Below are positions 53,350-61,403 of a stretch of 64,000 nucleotides of DNA, piece after piece; within the stretch, counting starts at the first letter, position 1; each line of letters begins with the position of its first letter. A program made the translations under genes and the position numbers. The notes under the pieces were generated by a model. It did not search any database, was not told the origin of the DNA, and worked only from the letters and a program-made list of their open reading frames with translations. Origin of the DNA: Mangrovimicrobium sp048323675 (GTDB lineage Bacteria; Pseudomonadota; Gammaproteobacteria; Pseudomonadales; Halieaceae); NCBI RefSeq assembly GCF_048323675.1, contig NZ_JBLWFK010000005.1, positions 372,001 to 436,000 on the forward strand, in the 5' to 3' direction.

Positions 53350-53543
53350 ATCAGGGCCTTGGGGGCTTATTGACAATGGCAGGCGTTACCAAACCACCTC
53401 GGAACCAGGCGCGGCGCGCGTATCAGCCCCCGTCACTTAAGCGCTTTGATACCATCAGTGGCCTGACCCAGCAGACGAGCGGGGTAACCAAGGCCGTGAT
53501 TAAAAGCGAAAACCCCGGCCACCCCGACGGTCTCCGCACGTAG
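53346..53543 (+). CDS. Lasso-RiPP-like precursor peptide
   Basis: 65 residues, translationally coupled to the cyclase; an inner ATG at 53376 after a G-rich site is an alternative start. Residues 26-31 are YQPPSL, an exact YxxPxL leader motif, followed ten residues later by Thr41, where lasso leaders carry their conserved Thr. The residues after it (QQTSGVTKAVIKSE) are the presumed start of the core; with Gly46 as residue 1 the first acidic side chain is Glu55, position 10, against the usual 7-9. The C-terminal residue is Thr65, and the tail (NPGHPDGLRT) is Pro/Gly-rich. The peptide has no membrane span. Confidence 0.75.
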   Translation: MNQGLGGLLTMAGVTKPPRNQARRAYQPPSLKRFDTISGLTQQTSGVTKAVIKSENPGHPDGLRT

Positions 53544-53556
53544 GGACTGATGCCGT

Positions 53557-54489
53557 TTGCAGCGCCATCTCCACTATTTTTATGGCGTACCCTGTGATGT
53601 CGATTTCACCCTTGCGGTGCCTGCACCGGGGGTGCCTGAACCACCCGCTTGCGCCTCGCCAGCGGACGTTGTAACCCTCAGTCGCAGTGCATGCGCTATC
53701 CCTGAATCACCGCTGGAAGCCGAGCGTTTCGCCGTGGTCGAGCATGGCCGCGAGGTCTGGTTTTCCAGTGACATCGATCATTGGGGCGTACCCAGGACGG
53801 GCCAGCGCTACCGCTTTAGTGTAGCGGGTGTCGCCAGTTTTGAATGGGAGGGCCAGGGCAGCGAGATTTTCTACTCGCCCCACGGTGAGGAAAATCCCGG
53901 GCCGCTCGGTTTCTGGTTCATCCACATTTTCCTGCCCTTGTACCTCGCGCTGGTGCGCGGCTACCATTTTTTTCATGCCGGGGCGGTGCGGATCGACGGC
54001 GCAGCCGTGCTATTTTTTGCCCCTTCGATGGGTGGAAAGTCCACGCTCGCCGCCGGTTTTCTCGAGCGCGGGCACAAGTTGCTGTCCGATGACAAGGTAG
54101 CCGTGGTGCAGACCGGTCAGGGGTTTTATGCCTTCCCCTCACACCCGCACCACCGGCCCTACCGGCGCAATGAAGATCTCGGTATACCGATCCCCCGGTT
54201 CTGCACAGCCGCCGAGCCGATCGCCGCTGTCTATATTCTCGAGCGGGGCTCACCTGACGGGCCAGTGACGTTTTCCGCGCTCTCGGGTTTTCGCAAATTC
54301 GAGGAGTTATTGCCGAGTTATCTGTTCAACTTTGCAGGTCTGCTGCAGACGCGAACCGCCTATCTAGCCAGGCTGGTCGATGCCCTCCCGGTCTATCAAC
54401 TCCGGCGTCCGTGGAGTCTGGCGCGTACGGACGAAGTCTGCACAGAAATTTGTCACCACCTGCGCTCCCTGGCACCTGCCCCGGCTTGA
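53557..54489 (+). CDS. HPr kinase-like protein of the RiPP cluster
   Basis: 310 residues. The N-terminal part (to about 135) starts HYFYGVPCDVDFTL, the usual opening of HprK-like proteins found with RiPP clusters. A Walker A loop, FAPSMGGKSTLAAGF (about 154-168), and DD at 178-179 follow in the fold of HPr kinase. No HPr or PTS gene is nearby. In the paeninodin cluster a homologous kinase phosphorylates the hydroxyl of the C-terminal Ser of the precursor; here the precursor ends in Thr, so the same reaction is a reasonable guess. TTG start 13 bases after the precursor. Confidence 0.8.
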   Translation: MQRHLHYFYGVPCDVDFTLAVPAPGVPEPPACASPADVVTLSRSACAIPESPLEAERFAVVEHGREVWFSSDIDHWGVPRTGQRYRFSVAGVASFEWEGQGSEIFYSPHGEENPGPLGFWFIHIFLPLYLALVRGYHFFHAGAVRIDGAAVLFFAPSMGGKSTLAAGFLERGHKLLSDDKVAVVQTGQGFYAFPSHPHHRPYRRNEDLGIPIPRFCTAAEPIAAVYILERGSPDGPVTFSALSGFRKFEELLPSYLFNFAGLLQTRTAYLARLVDALPVYQLRRPWSLARTDEVCTEICHHLRSLAPAPA

Positions 54490-54499
54490 ATCCAATGCC

Positions 54500-56134
54500 T
54501 TATGGCCCGCCAATTTCCACCACCCGGTCCGCCAGCGCCAGGCTCGCCGGCCGGTGGGTAATCAGGATCACCGTCCGGGTCTGCAACAGCTCCCGGCTTT
54601 CTGCGATAAACGCCTCTTCGCCCGCCGGGTCGAACATCGCGGTGGCTTCGTCCAGCACCAGGATCGGCGGGTCCTTGAGCAGGGTGCGGGCCAGCGCCAG
54701 TCGCTGCCGCTGGCCGCCGGAGAGTCGGACGCCCTGGTCGCCAATCACGCTGGCGTAGCCCTCGGGCAGGGCGCTGATGAAAGCGTGCGCGTGCGCCGCG
54801 CGGGCGGCAGCTTCGATAGCGGCAAAGTCTGTCGCCGGGCTGCCGTAGGCGATGTTCTCCGCCACGCTGCCATTCAGCAGCAGGACGTGCTGGGCGACCA
54901 GGCCGATCTGCGAGCGCAGGCTGTCCAGGGTTACTTCCCGCAGGTCGACGCCGTCGATCAGTACCCGGCCGGACTGTGGATCGGCGAAGCGCATCAGCAG
55001 GTGGGCGAGGGTGGATTTGCCCGCGCCGTTGCGCCCGGTGATCGCCACGGTTTCACCGGCCCGGATCTCGAGGGAAAAATCCTGCAACACCGGAGCGCGC
55101 CCCGGGTAGGCGAATGTCACGCCGTCGAAGCGCACATGGCCCTTTACCGGTCGCAGTTCACGCTCTCCCACATCCGCCGGCTCGGGTTGCTCCGCCAGGA
55201 ACTCCAAAATGCGTTCGGCGCTGCCGCGGGTGCGTTGCACCTGGCCGTAGACATTGGCGAGGGTCTGCAGGGGCGCAATCAGCAACATCGCATACAGCAG
55301 CAGGCTCACCAGTTCCGAGGCCTGCAGCCGGCCGGCATCGATATGGGCAGTGCCCAGCCACAGCAGGCCAATCAGGCCCAGCCCGCCGAGGCATCTGATC
55401 GTCGGACCCAGGGCGGCACCCAGCCGCAATTGCTGCAGGCTGACGCCGAGCAGGGTCTGGTTCGCGGTGTCGAAACGCGCCTGCTCGTGGGCTTCCCGGG
55501 TGAAGGCCTTGATCGCCGGCAGCATGCCCAGGTTCTCCTCCACCACCGAGACCATGGCGCTGTTGGCCTGCACCCAGTCGCGGGACAGCGGCCGCAGGCG
55601 GCGGCCGATCATTTTCATCGCCAGTACGTAGGCCGGCGAGAGGCAGACCGCAAGCAGGGCGATGGTCGCGTCCAGCCATAGCATCAGCAGGAACGCGCCG
55701 CCGAAGGTGGCGAGTGCGGGCAGCAACTGCACCAGGGTCTGGGTGACAAACGAGGCAATGATGGCGGCGTCGCTGCTCAACAGGGTAAGCGTCTCCCCCG
55801 CCCGGCGTTGCTGGTGATAGCCCAGCGGCAGGGACTGCAGGTGCTGGTAGAGGCGGGCACGCAAGGCGGCGGTGATCTGTTCGCCGGTGCTGCCGATGTG
55901 GTAGCTGCTGAAGAAGCTGACCACGCTGCCCGCGGCAATGATACTCACCCAGATAGCCAGCAAAGCCTGCGGCGCCAGCCCCGAAGCGCTTTCACCGACG
56001 ACGCTGGCGACGAGCAACCCGGCCAGCCACGGGTTGGCGAGGGCGAGCAGGCTGCCGCCCAGCAGCAGCGCCACCATCAATCCCAGGGCGCGGCGGTGGG
56101 GGGTAATAAAGGGGAGAAAATCTCGAAAGCGCAC
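54500..56134 (-). CDS. ABC transporter, permease-ATPase fusion (RiPP exporter)
   Basis: 544-residue half transporter of the MsbA/lasso-D type: six membrane helices in residues 1-300, then an ATPase with ITGRNGAGKSTLAHLLMRF (Walker A), LSGGQRQRLALARTLL (signature) and ILVLDEATAMFDPAG (Walker B and D-loop). No peptidase domain. It is on the strand opposite to the rest of the cluster, ending 10 bases from the kinase gene stop and starting 114 bases from the leader peptidase start. Export of the mature peptide is the likely job; a lipid or other substrate is possible. Confidence 0.85.
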   Translation of the reverse strand: MRFRDFLPFITPHRRALGLMVALLLGGSLLALANPWLAGLLVASVVGESASGLAPQALLAIWVSIIAAGSVVSFFSSYHIGSTGEQITAALRARLYQHLQSLPLGYHQQRRAGETLTLLSSDAAIIASFVTQTLVQLLPALATFGGAFLLMLWLDATIALLAVCLSPAYVLAMKMIGRRLRPLSRDWVQANSAMVSVVEENLGMLPAIKAFTREAHEQARFDTANQTLLGVSLQQLRLGAALGPTIRCLGGLGLIGLLWLGTAHIDAGRLQASELVSLLLYAMLLIAPLQTLANVYGQVQRTRGSAERILEFLAEQPEPADVGERELRPVKGHVRFDGVTFAYPGRAPVLQDFSLEIRAGETVAITGRNGAGKSTLAHLLMRFADPQSGRVLIDGVDLREVTLDSLRSQIGLVAQHVLLLNGSVAENIAYGSPATDFAAIEAAARAAHAHAFISALPEGYASVIGDQGVRLSGGQRQRLALARTLLKDPPILVLDEATAMFDPAGEEAFIAESRELLQTRTVILITHRPASLALADRVVEIGGP

Positions 56135-56248
56135 AGCGGTTCAGTGTGGGGGCAGGCCGGTCATCAGTTATTCTGCTGATCCTAAATTATAGGCCTGACC
56201 CCATCTAGCCCTTTTTGCTAGAGTTTCGACCAGGTCAATTATCGTGTC

Positions 56249-56722
56249 GTGGTGGCGGTTGTGGGTTCACCCCTGAAAAAATTCCTGGCGCTGGACTGGC
56301 GCAGCCAGCTGCTCGCCGGCAGGATCTGGGCAATGCTCGGGTATTACCGGGCGGCCATCCTGCTCAGCAGTTTCCAGCGGCTTTCCAGGCAAATGCAGCA
56401 CGCCCGGGAAGAGCCGCCCCGCGTCCGCTGCAACGCAATGCAACTCGCGCGGGCCGGGCACCTCGGCTACCTGGTGGCCGCCACCGCCCGCACTACCCCC
56501 TGGCAGAGCAACTGTCTCGTCCAGGTGCTGGTGTTGCAGCAGCTGCTGCAGCGCGAGCAGATTGGAGGCCGCCTGTACCTGGGCGCCTGCCGGGATGCAA
56601 CCAGTGGTGAGATGCTGGCCCATGCCTGGCTGCGCTGCGGTGACACCGTCGTCAACGGTGGCGGCGCCCACGAACGTTTCGCGGTGCTTTCCACCTACTG
56701 TTGGGGGGAGGGCGATGCCTGA
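56249..56722 (+). CDS. Lasso peptide B2 (leader peptidase) protein
   Basis: 157 residues of the transglutaminase-like family that removes the leader from lasso precursors. The catalytic Cys is in NCLVQVLVLQQLL (Cys89) and the His in GEMLAHAWLRCGDTVV (His125); Asp132 is a candidate third residue. RLYLGACRDATSG between them is typical. Unlike McjB there is no N-terminal RRE domain, and no separate PqqD-like gene is visible in the cluster. GTG start; the exact start is uncertain by a few codons. Confidence 0.85.
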   Translation: MVAVVGSPLKKFLALDWRSQLLAGRIWAMLGYYRAAILLSSFQRLSRQMQHAREEPPRVRCNAMQLARAGHLGYLVAATARTTPWQSNCLVQVLVLQQLLQREQIGGRLYLGACRDATSGEMLAHAWLRCGDTVVNGGGAHERFAVLSTYCWGEGDA

Positions 56723-56796
56723 ACTGATTGTCTACAGTACGTCAGTACTGTTTTTCGCCCCCTCCCACTCCATCACCGGCCCATTGGAGTTGCCCC

Positions 56797-57456
56797 ATGC
56801 GCCTGACCCGCTTCGCCATCCTTTTGAGCCTCGCTTGCGCCGCATTTGTCTGGGCGCGCTTTGATATCGAGGACGGCTACGATGCCTTTGCGCGCGGCGA
56901 CGTCAACGGCGCCGTGGCGATCTGGAGGGAGCTGGCCGAAGCGGGCGACACGACCGCCCAGTTCAACCTCGGCCAGCTGTACCGCGCCGGGCAGGGCGTG
57001 CCGCAGGACGACCGCGAGGCCTATCGCTGGTACCTGATGGCAGCGCAGGCCGGCATGGTCAGCGCGCAGCACAACCTGGTCCTGATGTACGAGGAGGGGC
57101 GGATTTCGCGGCGGGATATCGCGCCGCTGCTCGGCACCAGCAATCTGTTGTTGCCGCAGTTCGACCCGAATCACTACCTGGTGCAGGTGCTCACCAGTTC
57201 CGACCGCGGCGCGCTGGATGCCTATATCCAGCGTTACCTCGAAGCGTTGGCGGAACCGCTGGTGATCCAGCTGGAGGTTGACGGCAAGCGTTGGTACGCG
57301 CTGATGCTTGGCCCGTTTGCAACCGGTGCGGAGGCGCAGGCGGCGCTTGCCGCACTGCCGGCGGAGGTGCGTGCCCTGGGCGGCTGGGTGCGCAAGGTGG
57401 GCACGGTGAAGGCGTTGTCGGTTGAATCGGCAGAAACGGCGGGGCCGGGGCGGTAA
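56797..57456 (+). CDS. Sel1-repeat and SPOR-like protein, exported
   Basis: 219 residues from the ATG at 56797: signal peptide (RLTRFAILLSLACAAFVWA), two Sel1/TPR-like repeats (DGYDAFARGDVNGAVAIW, and AQFNLGQLYRAGQGVPQDDR), and a C-terminal SPOR-like module (VIQLEVDGKRWYALMLGPFATGAEAQ in two parts) of the kind that binds denuded peptidoglycan. A periplasmic cell-envelope role is likely. It sits between the RiPP cluster and the exopolysaccharide operon; which one it belongs to, if either, is unknown. Confidence 0.8.
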   Translation: MRLTRFAILLSLACAAFVWARFDIEDGYDAFARGDVNGAVAIWRELAEAGDTTAQFNLGQLYRAGQGVPQDDREAYRWYLMAAQAGMVSAQHNLVLMYEEGRISRRDIAPLLGTSNLLLPQFDPNHYLVQVLTSSDRGALDAYIQRYLEALAEPLVIQLEVDGKRWYALMLGPFATGAEAQAALAALPAEVRALGGWVRKVGTVKALSVESAETAGPGR

Positions 57457-57619
57457 ATCGCACTGTGTTGCGCCCGGCCTGGCATCCTGCCCGGCCCGGG
57501 AAAGCCCGGAGGAATTGTGCCGGAGGTCGCGTTTCTCGCGAAAAGGCTGGTTTTCCGCCAGCGTAGTCGGCAAAATTAACGTACTTGCTTTTGTATTGGG
57601 CCAACCAGGGAGACAGGTA

Positions 57620-58084
57620 ATGATGAAAGCCCTGCAACATATTCTGCTCGCCAGCATGCTGGCCTGTACCAGCCTCGCCGCCACTGCACAGGGAGAGGAC
57701 GCCGCCGCCGCGGTCGCCGCCGGCCTGCAGCAGGGCAGCAGTTTCAGCGATATCATCCGCAGCCTGGTGGGCGAGCCCCACGACCTCACGCTGGCGGAAG
57801 CCACGGTCGCCGCCATGAATGCGGGCGGCGCTGCCAACAGCGTCGACTTCGTCAATGCCGGTGTGGCCCTGGCGGGTAACCTGCCGCAGGCGCAGGAAGT
57901 GGTGAACGCCGTACGCGCCGCTGCTGGCGAAACCGCCCCGGAAGCCCTGGCGGCCACCGCCGCACTGCAGGCCTATGTCCGCGTGATGCCCCAGCCGGAG
58001 GTGTATGAAGACAACTACTCGGCGACCGGCGGTGCCGTGTTGCAGGGCGGGGCCACGGGCGGAGGCGTCAGCACGGCGTTCTGA
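57620..58084 (+). CDS. Small secreted protein of the exopolysaccharide locus, unknown
   Basis: 154 residues: signal peptide (MKALQHILLASMLACTSLAATAQ), a very Ala-rich middle with two or three helical repeats (QGSSFSDIIRSLVG, LTLAEATVAAMNAGG, and LPQAQEVVNAVRAAAG), and a Gly-rich end (GGAVLQGGATGGGVSTAF). No family recognised. A good intrinsic terminator follows, so it can be transcribed at a higher level than the downstream genes. Two consecutive ATG codons at 57620. Confidence 0.75.
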   Translation: MMKALQHILLASMLACTSLAATAQGEDAAAAVAAGLQQGSSFSDIIRSLVGEPHDLTLAEATVAAMNAGGAANSVDFVNAGVALAGNLPQAQEVVNAVRAAAGETAPEALAATAALQAYVRVMPQPEVYEDNYSATGGAVLQGGATGGGVSTAF

Positions 58085-58104
58085 TACCGTGGCAGTCCAA
58101 TGGA

Positions 58105-58127
58105 GGCAGCCCCCGGCTGCCTTTTTT
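58105..58127 (+). terminator. Intrinsic terminator after the small secreted gene
   Basis: GGCAGCC (58105-58111) and GGCTGCC (58115-58121) enclose a three-base loop and are followed directly by six T. Strong consensus terminator. Confidence 0.88.
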
Positions 58128-58146
58128 ATTGCCTGTTGAACCTGCT

Positions 58147-59538
58147 GTGAAACTGCGACCCGAATCCCTGCTGTTTGCCGGCTACTGCGCGCTTCTGGTC
58201 TGGGCGCCGCTGCCGTTTGCCTCCTACCGGCCCTGGGCCGCCGCCTTGCTGACGCTGCTTGCGGGCCTGCTGTTCGCCGGCTGGCTGCTGCTCTATTGCG
58301 CCGGCGGTGCGCGCGTCAACCCGGGGGTCTGGCGCTACGCCCGCCTGCCGCTCGCCCTGTTGCTGCTGGTCCAGGCCTGGGTGCTATTGCAGACCGTGCC
58401 CCTGCCCCGCGCCCTGGTGCAGTGGCTCTCGCCGCAAGCCTACGCCTGGCACATCCGTGAGGGCTGGCTGACCCTGTCACTGGACCCTTCCGCCACCCGC
58501 GCCTACCTGCTGCGCGGCCTGACTTTCACCGTGTGCTTTTTCCTTACCCTGGCGCTGGTGAACTCCCGCGAACGGCTGAAGTTGCTGCTACAGGTGCTGG
58601 TATTCAGCGGAACCTTCCAGGCGGCCTACGGCACCCTGATGGTGCTCAGCGGCCTGGAACTGGGCTTTTTCGTCGAGAAATACACCGGCAAGGGTGTGGC
58701 CACGGGTACTTTCGTCAACCGCAATCACCTCGCGGGCTACCTGGTAATGTGCCTGGCCGCGGGTATCGGGCTGCTGCTCTCACAGCTTGCCACCACCGCG
58801 GCGCAGGGCTGGCGGGAGCGCCTGCAGCGCTGGCTCGCGCTGCTGTTGAGCGCCAAGATTCGCTTGCGTATCTACCTTGCGGTGATGGTGATCGGCCTGG
58901 TGCTGACGCGGGCGCGCATGGGAAATGTGGCCTTCTTTACCGCACTGGGGGTGGCTGGGGCCGTCGCGCTGTACGCCGGCGGGCGTTTTTCCTGGCGGGT
59001 GGTGGCCTTCCTCGGCAGCCTGTTGCTGGTGGACCTGCTCATCCTCGGGCAGTGGTTCGGCCTGGACCGGCTGGTGGAGCGCCTGGAGCAAACCAGCCCG
59101 GACAGCGAGGCGCGGGTTTTTTCCAGCGCCTATACCTTCGACTATATCCAGGCCTTTCCGCTCACCGGCTCCGGCGGTGGCTCTTTCTACGGGATCTTCC
59201 CCAATTTCCAGCACCCTTCACTGGAAGGATTCTACGTGCACGCTCACAACGATTACCTGGAGTTTGCCGCAGAACTGGGTGTTCCGGCGACGCTGGTGCT
59301 GGCGCTGGTCGTCCTGCTGGCCCTGCACAGCGCGTGGCGGGTGCAGTGCCGGAGCGGCGCGCCGCTCGAGCGCGGGGCGGCTTTTGCCGTGACCATGACG
59401 GTCTGTTGGGCCGCCCTGCACTCGCTCTCCGACTTCAACCTGCAGATTCCCGCCAACGCGCTGACCTTCGTGAGCATACTGGCGACGGCCTTTGCCTGCC
59501 GCGCGCTACCGGGCCGCGATTGCGCGCCCGGGCGGTGA
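58147..59538 (+). CDS. O-antigen ligase/Wzy-type polymerase family membrane protein
   Basis: Polytopic inner-membrane protein (about 10-12 hydrophobic helices) with the Wzy_C family segment GTFVNRNHLAGYLVMCL (about residue 195) and a large periplasmic loop around FPLTGSGGGSFYGIFPNFQHPSLEGFYVHAHN (in parts), whose HAHNDYLEF motif is characteristic. It likely polymerises or ligates the exopolysaccharide. The start is uncertain: GTG at 58147 (KLRPESLLF) or TTG at 58129; neither has a clear ribosome site. 463 residues from the GTG. Confidence 0.85.
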   Translation: MKLRPESLLFAGYCALLVWAPLPFASYRPWAAALLTLLAGLLFAGWLLLYCAGGARVNPGVWRYARLPLALLLLVQAWVLLQTVPLPRALVQWLSPQAYAWHIREGWLTLSLDPSATRAYLLRGLTFTVCFFLTLALVNSRERLKLLLQVLVFSGTFQAAYGTLMVLSGLELGFFVEKYTGKGVATGTFVNRNHLAGYLVMCLAAGIGLLLSQLATTAAQGWRERLQRWLALLLSAKIRLRIYLAVMVIGLVLTRARMGNVAFFTALGVAGAVALYAGGRFSWRVVAFLGSLLLVDLLILGQWFGLDRLVERLEQTSPDSEARVFSSAYTFDYIQAFPLTGSGGGSFYGIFPNFQHPSLEGFYVHAHNDYLEFAAELGVPATLVLALVVLLALHSAWRVQCRSGAPLERGAAFAVTMTVCWAALHSLSDFNLQIPANALTFVSILATAFACRALPGRDCAPGR

Positions 59539-59628
59539 ATTCCGCGATTCCTCGCAAAAATGCCACACTAACGCCCTCTTTTGTGAGAAGTTTCAACGTT
59601 TTGCACTAGGAATTGCAGCGGTTTTCCC

Positions 59629-59634
59629 TATAAT
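59629..59634 (+). promoter_or_regulatory. Possible -10 box for the outer-membrane/export genes
   Basis: TATAAT 55 bases before the ATG of the beta-barrel gene in an AT-rich patch that contrasts with its surroundings; TTGCAC at 59601 is 22 bases away, too far for a standard pair. Confidence 0.35.
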
Positions 59635-59688
59635 CGAATAAGCAATCCGTCGTTTTATATTACAAAACTGTTTCAACAGGACTTTCCC

Positions 59689-60906
59689 ATGCAAAGGAAT
59701 GCCGAGCGTTATTCGTTCCTGGCTTGTGTAGCCATGCAAAGTCTTACAATCGCCTCCGAGGTGAACGCGGTGGAGCCTGCCAACATGGCGGTCGGCCCGG
59801 TGTACCTGACGCCAACCGTAGAAACCAGCCTCGGCTATGTCGACAACTTGTTCCGCTCGTCCGATGACGAGAAGAGCACTGGCGTGAGTGAAATCAAGCC
59901 CAAACTACAGGCCTGGCTGCAAAACGGCCTGAATACCTACTCGCTCACAGTTGGCCTGGCGGATTACCGCTACTTCGACAGCAGCGCCGACGACTTTACC
60001 GACCTCACGCTCAACCTGGATCTTCACCACGAGTTCAACGCGCGCAACGTGGCTAATGTGTTCGGTGAATACAGCAAGGGGCACGAGGAGCGTGGTACCG
60101 GCCTGGCGGAAACAGGTATTTCGCAGCAGCTGATTTTCGACAAACCGGTGAAACTCGACCGCACCATCCTGGGCGGCGACTACACCTACGGCAGCCAGTT
60201 ATCCAGTGGCCGCCTGAAACTGGCGGCAAAGGCTACCGACCACGACTACCAGAACTTCGAGCAGTACACCCAGTTCCGCAGCCGCGATCTCTACGACTAC
60301 GCGGGCACGTTCTTCTGGAAGGTCGCGCCGAAGACCGACCTGCTGCTGGAGGCCCGCTACGCCGACGTGCAGTACAAGAAGGACAACCCGCTGGACCGGT
60401 TTGGCAGCCTGGACAGCGAGGAGTACAACTACTTCATTGGTGCCGAGTGGGCGGCAACCGCGAAAACCTCCGGCAGCATCCGCCTGGGTATGTTCGACCG
60501 CCAGTACGACTCCGACGCCCGCCAGAACGACGACGGCTTCTCCTGGGAGGCGGACATCACCTGGCAGCCGCGCAGCTACTCCTCGTTCAACTTCGAAACC
60601 CGGCGTTTCACCCAGGAGACCAACGGCCAGGGCAATGCCGTAGACACCAAGGATGCCAGGCTCTCCTGGAACCACGGCTGGAACAGCCGCACCCAGACCG
60701 ACCTCAGCTTCGGTGGTGGGGTGGAGGACTATACCGGCTCCGCGCGCAAGGACGATGTCTATACCCTGGATGCGCAGCTCAGCTACGCCCTGCAGCGCTG
60801 GGTCGACCTGGGGCTGGGCTACCGCTGGGAGGACCGCGACTCCTCCAACCCATTCTTCGACTACACCCGCAACTACATTTTCCTGGAAGCCGGGTTCAGC
60901 CTGTAA
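59689..60906 (+). CDS. Exopolysaccharide-associated outer-membrane beta-barrel protein
   Basis: 405 residues with a signal-like start (cut near EVNAVEP), then a regular series of amphipathic strands ending in FLEAGFSL, a C-terminal aromatic/hydrophobic outer-membrane signature. Matches the putative beta-barrel porin 2 type that accompanies Wza/Wzc systems. It may form the exit pore for the polymer or anchor it. The stop overlaps the next ATG (TAATG). Confidence 0.85.
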   Translation: MQRNAERYSFLACVAMQSLTIASEVNAVEPANMAVGPVYLTPTVETSLGYVDNLFRSSDDEKSTGVSEIKPKLQAWLQNGLNTYSLTVGLADYRYFDSSADDFTDLTLNLDLHHEFNARNVANVFGEYSKGHEERGTGLAETGISQQLIFDKPVKLDRTILGGDYTYGSQLSSGRLKLAAKATDHDYQNFEQYTQFRSRDLYDYAGTFFWKVAPKTDLLLEARYADVQYKKDNPLDRFGSLDSEEYNYFIGAEWAATAKTSGSIRLGMFDRQYDSDARQNDDGFSWEADITWQPRSYSSFNFETRRFTQETNGQGNAVDTKDARLSWNHGWNSRTQTDLSFGGGVEDYTGSARKDDVYTLDAQLSYALQRWVDLGLGYRWEDRDSSNPFFDYTRNYIFLEAGFSL

Positions 60907-61361
60907 TGGCGGCCCGCCTGGCACTGGCCGCACCGCTGTTGATTATTGCCCTGGCGGCCTGCTGGCAGGCAACTTCCCTGCTGCGGCAGGATTTCAGCTA
61001 CGCCGCCGCCATGACCGAGGTCGGCTTCTGGGGGCGGGCCGATTACCGGCCGGCCCCGGCGGCCATCGAGCGCACCGGGCGCGGTATCGCAGCCCTGTTA
61101 CAGCAGGCCCCGGCCAACCCCGAATACCATGCCCTGCAGGCCAGGTACCTGGCCTGGCGGGGCTACTGGGCGCAGGATGCCGAGGTGCGGCTGCGCCTGG
61201 ACGCGCGCGCGCTGCAAGCCCAGTACCGCGCCCAGCAACTGCGCCCCGCCCACCGACAGGGTTGGCAAAAGGTGTTAGAGTATGCCTCGCACACCCTGGA
61301 TGGCGCCGCCGCCATGGCCGAAGCGTCAAGGCGTATCGCGGTGTTGCAGCCCGCGGCCTGA
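60906..61361 (+). CDS. Small exopolysaccharide-operon protein (VpsP-like)
   Basis: 151 residues: one N-terminal membrane segment (LALAAPLLIIALAACWQAT), then a helical, Arg/Ala-rich periplasmic part with tetratrico-like spacing (NPEYHALQARYLAWRGYW, AQYRAQQLRPAHRQGW). Its size, topology and position next to export and kinase genes resemble VpsP of the vibrio exopolysaccharide locus. Assignment is by resemblance and context only. Confidence 0.65.
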   Translation: MAARLALAAPLLIIALAACWQATSLLRQDFSYAAAMTEVGFWGRADYRPAPAAIERTGRGIAALLQQAPANPEYHALQARYLAWRGYWAQDAEVRLRLDARALQAQYRAQQLRPAHRQGWQKVLEYASHTLDGAAAMAEASRRIAVLQPAA

Positions 61362-61403
61362 TCCGCGCCGACGTGCATTTTTAACGATTGAGGCTCCCGT
61401 TTC

